A stretch of 20,114 nt of DNA from Thalassospiraceae bacterium (GTDB lineage: Bacteria > Pseudomonadota > Alphaproteobacteria > Rhodospirillales > Magnetovibrionaceae): positions 1-20,114 of the forward strand of contig DAOWFT010000153.1 in assembly GCA_030637845.1 (NCBI GenBank), in the 5' to 3' direction. Below, piece by piece: positions 14,337 through 20,114 of this stretch; within the stretch, counting starts at the first letter, position 1; the number at the start of each line of letters is the position of its first letter. Both the position numbers and the translations under genes were made by a program. The notes beneath the pieces were generated by a model. The model ran no database searches. It had not been told where the DNA came from and saw only the letters and a program-made list of their open reading frames with translations.

Positions 14337-15593
14337 ATGAATCTCAAGGAACTCAAACTTAAAGCACCCGCAGACTTGCTTTCTTTCGCCGAAGGAATGG
14401 GGATTGAAAACGCCAGCTCGCTCAGAAAACAAGACATGATGTTCGCCATCTTGAAAAAGATGGCCGAGGACGGAACCGCCATATACGGCGATGGCGTGCT
14501 CGAAGTGTTGCAAGACGGGTTTGGTTTTTTACGCAGCCCCGAGGCAAATTATTTGCCCGGCCCCGATGATATTTATGTTTCGCCTTCGCAGGTAAGGCGC
14601 TTTAGCCTACGCACCGGCGATACGGTTGAAGGTGAAATTAGATCACCCAAAGAAGGCGAGCGTTATTTTGCGCTACTAAAATTAAACACAATTAACTTTG
14701 AAGACCCCGGCGCGGTAAAACACCGCACCAATTTTGATAACCTGACACCGCTTTATCCCGATGAACGGTTGATTATGGAAATTGATAATCCGGAAAGCAA
14801 GGATTTCACCAGCCGCATAATGGATTTGATAACTCCAATCGGTAAGGGTCAGCGCGCACTTATTGTGGCACCACCCAGAACCGGTAAAACCGTTATGTTG
14901 CAAAACATCGCCCATTCGGTTGAGGCCAACCATCCGGAATGTTATCTGATTGTTTTGCTAATTGATGAACGCCCCGAAGAAGTAACCGATGTTTCGCGCT
15001 CGGTTAAGGGCGAGGTGGTTTCCTCTACCTTTGATGAGCCGGCCCAGCGCCACGTACAGGTTGCCGACATGGTTATTCAAAAGGCAAAGCGTTTGGTTGA
15101 ACACAAACGCGACGTTGTTATTTTGCTGGATTCAATTACCCGTCTGGCCCGTGCCTATAACACCGTTGTCCCAAGTTCGGGCAAGGTGCTGACCGGTGGT
15201 GTTGATGCCAATGCGTTGCAACGGCCAAAACGCTTTTTCGGTGCGGCCCGTAATATCGAAGAGGGCGGTTCGCTCACTATTATTGCCACCGCCCTTATCG
15301 AAACCGGCTCACGCATGGACGAGGTTATTTTTGAAGAATTCAAAGGCACCGGTAACTCGGAAATTATTCTCGACCGCAAGGTATCGGACAAACGTATATT
15401 CCCGGCAATCGACGTGACCAAGTCCGGCACCCGCAAGGAAGAGTTGCTGATCGACAAGGCCGCCATGTCGAAGATGTGGATGTTGCGCCGTATATTGATG
15501 CCCATGGGCGTTACCGATGCCGTGGAGTTCTTGGTTTCTAAATTGAAAGAAACAAAAAACAACTCCGATTTCTTCGACAGCATGAATACCTAA
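14337..15593 (+). CDS. rho: Transcription termination factor Rho
   Basis: Rho is the hexameric RNA helicase that ends transcription of untranslated RNA. The 418-residue protein shows the N-terminal Rho domain (about 1-45) and the RNA-binding cold-shock-like domain (about 48-120, GFGFLRS at 61-67). The ATPase core has Walker A APPRTGKT (178-185), Walker B VILLD (261-265), the Q-loop LTGGVD (285-290) and FKGTGN near the R-loop. There is no large inserted domain. The gene is followed by a strong hairpin terminator. hemJ and mnmE nearby match the common alphaproteobacterial order. Confidence 0.98.
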   Translation: MNLKELKLKAPADLLSFAEGMGIENASSLRKQDMMFAILKKMAEDGTAIYGDGVLEVLQDGFGFLRSPEANYLPGPDDIYVSPSQVRRFSLRTGDTVEGEIRSPKEGERYFALLKLNTINFEDPGAVKHRTNFDNLTPLYPDERLIMEIDNPESKDFTSRIMDLITPIGKGQRALIVAPPRTGKTVMLQNIAHSVEANHPECYLIVLLIDERPEEVTDVSRSVKGEVVSSTFDEPAQRHVQVADMVIQKAKRLVEHKRDVVILLDSITRLARAYNTVVPSSGKVLTGGVDANALQRPKRFFGAARNIEEGGSLTIIATALIETGSRMDEVIFEEFKGTGNSEIILDRKVSDKRIFPAIDVTKSGTRKEELLIDKAAMSKMWMLRRILMPMGVTDAVEFLVSKLKETKNNSDFFDSMNT

Positions 15594-15615
15594 ACCGGGC
15601 ATTTGATTAATAAAT

Positions 15616-15654
15616 AAAAAAAGCGGAACCTTTTTTAAGGGCTCCGCTTTTTTT
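15616..15654. terminator. Intrinsic terminator, bidirectional, between rho and the secreted-protein gene
   Basis: AAAAAAAGCGGA (15616-15627) pairs perfectly with TCCGCTTTTTTT (15643-15654). An inner CCTT/AAGG helix lies in the loop. The A-run on one side and the T-run on the other let it act for rho on the plus strand and for the convergent gene on the minus strand. Confidence 0.9.
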
Positions 15655-15675
15655 ATTTTGTGTGAGTGGTTGGCG

Positions 15676-16239
15676 TTATTTGTTTTTACCGCCACCGTTA
15701 CCACGGCCACCGCTTTTCCCGCGGCCACCGCTTTTTCCGCCAGCGCTGTTGCCACCACTGTTTTTGCTCAGACCTTTTTCACCACGTGCTTTGGCTTCGC
15801 GGGCGTCGCTGTCCTTGCGGGCCTTGGCGCCTTCACCCAGCTTGCTCATCAGGCCACCAAAAAAGCCCTGTTTTTCTTCTTGGCGCTCTTTGATGCCTTC
15901 GTGGCGACGCTCAACGCTCATGCGTTGTATTTCACGGCGCACTTCGTTGCGTTCTTGTGGGGTTTCGGCGGCGTCAAGACGGGCCTGATAATCGCCAACC
16001 TCTTCCTCGGTTCGGCCCGCTTTCAGGCCTTCGGGGATTTTGCGGCTAAAGTTGCCGTCTGTTTCTGCCTCTTCACCTTCGCCGTCTTCGCCATCTTCAT
16101 CGCCACCGGTTACGGCATCAATGATGGTATCGATGATGGAGCCGCCATCGTCTGTGTCGGCTGTTTGGGCCATTGCCGGCGTTGTTCCAATTGCGAACAT
16201 CAGGGCCAGCATGGCAATAAGTGAATTAATATATTTCAT
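15676..16239 (-). CDS. Secreted acidic/basic low-complexity protein, unknown function
   Basis: The 187-residue product starts with a signal peptide (MKYINSLIAMLALMFAIGTT, cleavage likely after AMA at 24). An acidic Asp/Glu/Gly-rich stretch follows (28-61), then a charged, helix-prone middle (65-123: EEEVGDYQARLDAAETPQER and following), and a basic Gly/Lys/Arg/Ser tail (137-187) with two KSGGRG repeats. It is probably periplasmic or secreted. No family is recognised. The ATG at 16239 has an excellent GGAGGT ribosome site 7 bases upstream; an in-frame start at 16254 would remove it from the leader and was rejected. The gene faces rho and shares its terminator. Confidence 0.75.
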   Translation of the reverse strand: MKYINSLIAMLALMFAIGTTPAMAQTADTDDGGSIIDTIIDAVTGGDEDGEDGEGEEAETDGNFSRKIPEGLKAGRTEEEVGDYQARLDAAETPQERNEVRREIQRMSVERRHEGIKERQEEKQGFFGGLMSKLGEGAKARKDSDAREAKARGEKGLSKNSGGNSAGGKSGGRGKSGGRGNGGGKNK

Positions 16240-16251
16240 AAGGATTACCTC

Positions 16252-16299
16252 CATTAATTAGTTCTGGCATTAATTAGTTCTGGCATTAATTAGTTCCGG
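16252..16299. repeat. Three tandem 16-bp repeats in the leader of the secreted-protein gene
   Basis: The unit CATTAATTAGTTCTGG occurs at 16252-16267, 16268-16283 and 16284-16299; the third copy has one substitution (CTGG to CCGG). Each unit contains the palindromic ATTAAT. The copies lie between the putative promoter and the ribosome site, so they are probably transcribed. They may serve as protein-binding sites, RNA elements or a slippage-prone array. The function is unknown. Confidence 0.85.
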
Positions 16300-16318
16300 G
16301 ATTATCCGGCATGGGGGC

Positions 16319-16345
16319 ATTATACACCCCTGGGGCGCCCGTCAA
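16319..16345 (-). promoter_or_regulatory. Putative promoter for the secreted-protein gene
   Basis: On the minus strand a perfect TATAAT (16319-16324) lies 15 bases after TTGACG (16340-16345). The spacer is shorter than the ideal 17. Transcription would start near 16311, giving a leader of about 70 bases that contains the three tandem repeats. Confidence 0.5.
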
Positions 16346-16410
16346 GTGACGCCGCACACACTAAATCATTGTGTAATTTCAATGAGATGATAGATTTTGC
16401 ACATTATTTT

Positions 16411-17394
16411 TTAAGGAATAATAATGGTTGAGCCGGTGGTCTTTCTTGTCTCCAGATCATTGTGGGCGCGGGCCACATCGGCCAGCGGGTATTCCTGTCC
16501 GATTTCTATTTTTACCTTGCCCGATAGCACCACATCTAAAAGTTCGTCGGTCATCGCCACCAGGTCGTCGCGTTGGGCGATATAGGTGAACAGGGTCGGG
16601 CGGGTCAAAAACAGCGAGCCTTTTGCCGCCAACACCATGGGGTTGACCGGATCAACCGGGCCGGTTGCGTTGCCAAAGGTTACCATGGTGCCGAGGGGCT
16701 TAAGACAATCAAGGGAAGCATCGAACGTATCCTTGCCGATGGAATCATAAACTACCTCTACGCCCGCACCGTTGGTTATTTCCATAACCCGGTCTTTGAA
16801 ATTTTCTCGGGTATAAATAATTGTGTGATCGCAGCCGTGGGCCTTGGCTATTTCGGCTTTTTCATCGGTGCCGACAGTTCCAATAACGGTTGCGCCCAGC
16901 GCCCGCGCCCATTGGCAAACAATCAACCCGACCCCGCCGGCGGCGGCGTGCATTAAAATTGTATCGCCTTTTTTTACTTTATAGGTGCGGCGCAAAAGAT
17001 ATTGTGCGGTTAGGCCCTGTAGCATCATGGCGGCGGCGGTTTTATCAGCGATGCTGTCCGGTAGTTTAATAACCCGGTCAGCCGCGATATTGCGGGCTTC
17101 ACTATATGCCCCGGGCGGTTGTGATACATAGGCGACCCGGTCACCAATTTTTAAATCGACCACACCGTCGCCAACCGCCTCGATTTTTCCGGCGCCTTCC
17201 ATGCCCAGAACGTGGGGCAATTCCAGCGGATAAAGGCCCGAGCGCATATAAACATCGATGAAGTTCAGCCCGATGGCCGTGTGGCGGATGCAGACCTCGC
17301 CGGGGCCGGGTGGGGCAATTTCAATTTCGTCAAGGACAAGCTGGTCTGTTTCGCCGGGCTCATGGATGCGGACTGCCTTTACGGTGGTGCTCAT
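16411..17394 (-). CDS. NADPH:quinone oxidoreductase (zeta-crystallin-like)
   Basis: This 327-residue medium-chain dehydrogenase resembles Qor, which transfers electrons from NADPH to quinones. The N-terminal catalytic domain has GLNFIDVYMRSGLYP (42-56) and LGMEGAGKIEAVGDGV (63-78). The Rossmann domain carries AAAGGVG (150-156) and DSIGKDTFDASLDCLKPLG. Zinc-binding cysteines of alcohol dehydrogenases are absent, as expected for this subfamily. The ATG at 17394 was chosen because it follows an AAAGGA ribosome site and gives the family N-terminus MSTTVKAVRIHEPG; the upstream Asn/His-rich reading to 17448 lies in the leader. It is divergent from the ferredoxin gene. Confidence 0.9.
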   Translation of the reverse strand: MSTTVKAVRIHEPGETDQLVLDEIEIAPPGPGEVCIRHTAIGLNFIDVYMRSGLYPLELPHVLGMEGAGKIEAVGDGVVDLKIGDRVAYVSQPPGAYSEARNIAADRVIKLPDSIADKTAAAMMLQGLTAQYLLRRTYKVKKGDTILMHAAAGGVGLIVCQWARALGATVIGTVGTDEKAEIAKAHGCDHTIIYTRENFKDRVMEITNGAGVEVVYDSIGKDTFDASLDCLKPLGTMVTFGNATGPVDPVNPMVLAAKGSLFLTRPTLFTYIAQRDDLVAMTDELLDVVLSGKVKIEIGQEYPLADVARAHNDLETRKTTGSTIIIP

Positions 17395-17482
17395 TTTGGG
17401 GGGTCCTTTATGGTTGTGGTTGGCATTTTTATTATTGTTAGGCATCATAGCGACATATTAATAAATATGGGCATTAAAACAA
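17395..17482. promoter_or_regulatory. Divergent promoter region between the quinone oxidoreductase and ferredoxin-like genes
   Basis: These 88 bases must hold start signals for both genes unless they are read from afar. The segment has an AT-rich patch (about 17456-17468, TATTAATAAATAT) suitable for a promoter. The ferredoxin-like gene has no obvious Shine-Dalgarno sequence here. No operator palindrome was recognised. Confidence 0.35.
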
Positions 17483-17875
17483 ATGGCTGAAACACCTAAA
17501 GATAATCTTTATTACCGGGCTCATGTCTTTTGCTGCACCAACCAACGCCCGGACGGGCATGCGCGCGGATCGTGCGCGGCCAAGGGCTCGGTAAAATTGC
17601 GCGATTATATGAAAGTTCGGGCCAAGGAATTGGGCCTTGATGGTGTGCGGATTAATTCAGCCGGGTGCCTGGACCGGTGTGAACAGGGCCCGGCCATTGT
17701 AATTTATCCAGAAGGTGTATGGTATTCGGCCACTACCCGCGAAGACATTGATGAAATATTGCAAAAACATTTAGTTGATGGGGGCCGGGCGAGAAATTTG
17801 TTGATGCCGACATCTTCGGGGCGTGATTGCTCCGATGTAAGCGATAAAGATTGCGAGAATTGCGGTGGGTGTTAA
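17483..17875 (+). CDS. Thioredoxin-like [2Fe-2S] ferredoxin with Cys-rich tail
   Basis: This 130-residue protein fits the thioredoxin-fold [2Fe-2S] ferredoxin family: VFCCTNQRPDGHARGSC (15-31) supplies C18 and C31, and INSAGCLDRCEQGPAIVIYPEG (57-78) supplies C62 and C66. Together they form the usual four-Cys cluster site. The redox partner is unknown; the divergent quinone oxidoreductase may or may not be related. Unusually, the protein ends with a second cluster of Cys (C116, C124, C127, C130; CENCGGC at the end), which could bind another metal. It overlaps the mnmE start by 11 bases. Confidence 0.88.
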   Translation: MAETPKDNLYYRAHVFCCTNQRPDGHARGSCAAKGSVKLRDYMKVRAKELGLDGVRINSAGCLDRCEQGPAIVIYPEGVWYSATTREDIDEILQKHLVDGGRARNLLMPTSSGRDCSDVSDKDCENCGGC

Positions 17876-19238
17876 AGACAAAATCATCGATACAATTTTT
17901 GCCAAGGCCTCGGGCGGCGGTGTCGCCGGTGTTGCGGTTGTGCGCATTTCCGGTCCGGGCGCGGGCGCGGCACTTGAAACGCTTTCAAAAAAAACTTTAC
18001 CCCAGGCGCGGCTTGCCACAGTGCGCAGGATTTATAGCCCCGATGTAAATGACGCGCTGGATGATGCGCTGGTGTTGTGGTTCCCGGCACCGGCCAGTTT
18101 CACCGGCGATGATGTTTGCGAACTGCATCTGCATGGCGGCGTTGCGGTTGTTTCGGGCGTGCTTGCGGCCTTGGCGAAAATGGATGGGCTGCGTCCGGCC
18201 GAAGCGGGGGAGTTCACCCGCCGGGCTTTTTTAAATAACAAACTGGATCTAACCCAGGTCGAGGGGCTGGCCGATCTGGTTGCCGCCGAGACCGAGGCGC
18301 AAAGACGCCAAGCATTGGTGCAGGCCGAAGGGGGCTTGGGCAAGGTTTATGATGGCTGGCGCGAACGGCTGGTGCATGTTTTAGCATTGGTCGAGGCGGC
18401 GCTGGATTTTTCCGACGAGGAATTACCGGACGACATAACCGACGGTGCCATAGCCACCTGTGCCAAGGTAATGGAAGAAATTCAATCTCACCTAAAAGAC
18501 GGGCGCAAGGGCGAGCGTTTGCGCACCGGGGTTCGCATGGCAATTATTGGCGCGCCTAATGCGGGCAAGTCGTCGATGATAAATGCGCTGGCCATGCGCG
18601 ATGCGGCCATAGTATCGGACATTGCCGGCACCACCCGCGATGTGGTTGAGGTCCACCTTAACCTTGGCGGCTATCCGTTGTTGGTGGCAGATCCCGCCGG
18701 GCTCAGGGGCGAGGGCAACAACACCAATGACACCATTGAGCTAGAAGGCGTGCGCCGGGCGCGGGCTTGGGCGGCGGGGGCCGACCTCAAACTTTGTATG
18801 TTTGACGGCAGTGCGCTGCCGCAACTGGACGGGGAAACAGCCGCGCTTATAAATGAAGACGCGGTTGTTTGCGTCAACAAGTCCGACATGTTGGGCGCTA
18901 AGTTGCCGCAAAATATTTCTGATAGGGAAGTATTAAGTGTGTCGGTTAAAACCGGGGACGGCATGGACCGGCTGTTAGGCCACATTGAAAAACGTCTGGC
19001 CGAACTTTTAGAAGTTAGCGGTGATGCGCCATTGCCAACCCGTGAACGTCATCGCCATGCGCTGGCCGAATGTAGTTGCGCGCTGGTGCGCTTTATAAAT
19101 GACGAAAAAACGGGCGTTGATGAATTGGCGGCCGAGGATTTACGTCTTGCGGTTCGCGCCCTTGGCCGCATTACCGGGCGGGTTGATGTTGAAGAATTGC
19201 TCGACATTATTTTTTCAGAATTTTGTATTGGTAAATAA
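17865..19238 (+). CDS. mnmE: tRNA uridine-5-carboxymethylaminomethyl modification GTPase
   Basis: MnmE works with MnmG to place (carboxymethyl)aminomethyl groups on wobble uridine 34 of certain tRNAs. The 457-residue protein has an N-terminal folate-binding domain (DTIFAKASGGGVAGVAVVRISG, 9-30), helical regions and an inserted G domain. GTPase motifs are GAPNAGKSS (229-237), DIAGTTRD (252-259), DPAGLR (276-281, where DTAGLR is usual) and NKSD (338-341). The C-terminus ends in the conserved CIGK with its catalytic Cys at 454. The start is GTG at 17865, inside the ferredoxin stop region; no ATG is available nearby. mnmG follows. Confidence 0.97.
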   Translation: MGVKDKIIDTIFAKASGGGVAGVAVVRISGPGAGAALETLSKKTLPQARLATVRRIYSPDVNDALDDALVLWFPAPASFTGDDVCELHLHGGVAVVSGVLAALAKMDGLRPAEAGEFTRRAFLNNKLDLTQVEGLADLVAAETEAQRRQALVQAEGGLGKVYDGWRERLVHVLALVEAALDFSDEELPDDITDGAIATCAKVMEEIQSHLKDGRKGERLRTGVRMAIIGAPNAGKSSMINALAMRDAAIVSDIAGTTRDVVEVHLNLGGYPLLVADPAGLRGEGNNTNDTIELEGVRRARAWAAGADLKLCMFDGSALPQLDGETAALINEDAVVCVNKSDMLGAKLPQNISDREVLSVSVKTGDGMDRLLGHIEKRLAELLEVSGDAPLPTRERHRHALAECSCALVRFINDEKTGVDELAAEDLRLAVRALGRITGRVDVEELLDIIFSEFCIGK

Positions 19239-19353
19239 CCGCACTATTTGAACTTAACCGCGGTGGCGTTACAAATTACCATCAGCATGCTGTTGCTCCG
19301 GTTTATTTTTTACTCTGTTTGACTTTGGCCCCCTCGCTTCTTAGGTTGCGGCC
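19239..19353 (+). promoter_or_regulatory. Intergenic region with putative mnmG promoter
   Basis: These 115 bases separate mnmE and mnmG. TTGACT (19319-19324) and TAGGTT (19342-19347) with a 17-base spacer form a weak promoter. Its start point would fall almost on the mnmG ATG, which would make a leaderless mRNA. An AGG at 19343-19345 could instead serve as ribosome site for read-through mRNA. No terminator hairpin after mnmE was found. Confidence 0.3.
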
Positions 19354-20114
19354 ATGCGCAAAGCCAGCAACAAAAGCCCGTCAACAAGGGGCCAAGTTAA
19401 ATACGACGTAATCGTAATCGGTGGCGGCCATGCCGGTGCCGAAGCCGCAAGTGCGGCTGCCCGGGTTGGCGCAAAAACTCTTTTGCTAACGCACCGCATT
19501 GAAACAATTGGTGAAATGTCATGCAACCCGGCCATTGGCGGATTGGGTAAGGGTCAGTTGGTGCGTGAGATTGACGCCCTTGACGGTATAATGGGCCGGG
19601 CCATTGATGCGGGCGGCATCCAGTTTCGCATGTTAAATAAATCAAAGGGTCCGGCGGTGTGGGGGCCGCGGGCGCAGGCAGATCGCAGCCTTTATAAAAA
19701 AGCCGTGCTTGGTTTGCTGCGCGCAACAAAGGGCCTCGACATCCTTGCGGGTGCGGCCACGGATCTGGTTATTGCCGATGGAAAAATTACCGGTGTGGTT
19801 CTGGCCAATGGTGAAATTATATCCGCCCCCGCCGTGGTGCTTACCACCGGAACATTCCTAAACGGAATGATCCACGTGGGAAATAAAACTTGGGCCGCCG
19901 GACGCATGGGTGATGAGCCTTCCGTAGAGCTTGCTAACACATTGAAATTACACGGTTTTTCCACCTCGCGGTTAAAAACCGGAACCCCGCCACGCCTTGA
20001 TGGCCGCACAATTGATTGGGATAAACTGGAACGCCAGCCCGGTGATGAGCCGCCGGTCCCATTTTCATTTATGAGCGACGCCATAAACCAAAAACAAATT
20101 AGCTGCTTCATAAC
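19354..20114 (+). CDS. mnmG: tRNA uridine-5-carboxymethylaminomethyl modification enzyme MnmG (5' part)
   Basis: The 253 visible codons read without a stop to the window edge. MnmG is the FAD-dependent partner of MnmE in tRNA wobble-uridine modification. The FAD-binding GGGHAGAEAA is at 23-32, followed by the family motif MSCNPAIGGLGKGQLVREID (55-74), VWGPRAQADRSLYK, LTTGTFLNGMIHVG and LKTGTPPRLDG. The ATG at 19354 gives a short Lys/Arg/Ser-rich N-terminal extension before YDVIVIGGG. The full protein is usually about 620 residues, so roughly 60 percent is missing. mnmE-mnmG commonly lead to rsmG and parAB near the origin. Confidence 0.97.
   Translation, partial: MRKASNKSPSTRGQVKYDVIVIGGGHAGAEAASAAARVGAKTLLLTHRIETIGEMSCNPAIGGLGKGQLVREIDALDGIMGRAIDAGGIQFRMLNKSKGPAVWGPRAQADRSLYKKAVLGLLRATKGLDILAGAATDLVIADGKITGVVLANGEIISAPAVVLTTGTFLNGMIHVGNKTWAAGRMGDEPSVELANTLKLHGFSTSRLKTGTPPRLDGRTIDWDKLERQPGDEPPVPFSFMSDAINQKQISCFI

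Noticed and set aside
15658..16224. 188-codon plus-strand frame opposite the secreted-protein gene
   Set aside because: It is the Ala/Phe/Val-rich antisense image of a Gly/Glu/Lys-rich gene. The minus strand has a signal peptide and a perfect ribosome site; this frame starts just after a terminator with no ribosome site.
16366..16385. Inverted repeat TCATTG-N8-CAATGA downstream of the quinone oxidoreductase gene
   Set aside because: It has only a 6-bp AT-rich stem and no T-run, so it is too weak to call a terminator or operator.
17395..17448. N-terminal extension of the quinone oxidoreductase (MMPNNNKNANHNHKG)
   Set aside because: It is low complexity, lies in the leader, and the ATG at 17394 has a good ribosome site and the family N-terminus.
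1..20114. Search for CRISPR arrays, tRNA or rRNA genes, insertion sequences, integrases and toxin-antitoxin pairs
   Set aside because: None seen. The XRE gene has no toxin partner (its neighbours are smr and hisB), and there is no array of spaced repeats or terminal inverted repeat pair.

Overview
The window looks like the origin-proximal part of an alphaproteobacterial chromosome, most likely from a Rhodospirillales-like lineage. The assignment rests on gene order and family membership and was not checked by database search. The genes are intact, tightly packed and often joined by ATGA overlaps. There is no rRNA, tRNA, insertion sequence, integrase or CRISPR array.

Left arm (1-10931), mostly minus strand. 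Reading leftward from the centre: ppsR, aroE, coaE and dnaQ; then secB and fxsA on the plus strand; then timA (Tim44-like), mltA, lutA, lutB, lutC, a Smr-domain gene, an XRE-type regulator, hisB and the first 12 codons of a probable DUF2628 gene. ppsR-aroE-coaE form an overlapping operon without the maf gene often found between ppsR and aroE. lutABC, a lactate-oxidation cassette, lies between mltA and smr, which are often closer neighbours in related genomes.

Centre (10932-11401). A 470-bp gene-free region separates divergent ppsR and hemE. It carries three exact copies of the near-consensus DnaA box TTTTCCACA, further weaker boxes, a short CTA-type repeat beside one box, and a 22-bp run of only A and T. 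Position next to hemE, strand switching around it and these motifs make it a strong candidate for the replication origin (oriC), similar in placement to the Caulobacter origin.

Right arm (11402-20114), mostly plus strand. hemE, hemH and hemJ encode late haem-pathway steps. A probable small uncharacterised gene on the minus strand follows, then rho with a clear intrinsic terminator. Next come a secreted acidic/basic protein of unknown function and a quinone oxidoreductase (both minus strand), a thioredoxin-like [2Fe-2S] ferredoxin with an extra Cys-rich tail, mnmE, and the 5' part of mnmG. MnmE and MnmG act together to modify the tRNA wobble uridine, and the mnmE-mnmG pair typically leads toward rsmG-parA-parB near the origin.

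No clearly new multi-gene system was recognised. The items most worth a second look are the oriC architecture, the small minus-strand gene at 14033-14251, the triple 16-bp repeat in the leader of the secreted protein gene, the lutABC placement, and the unusual Cys-rich tails of HemH and the ferredoxin.
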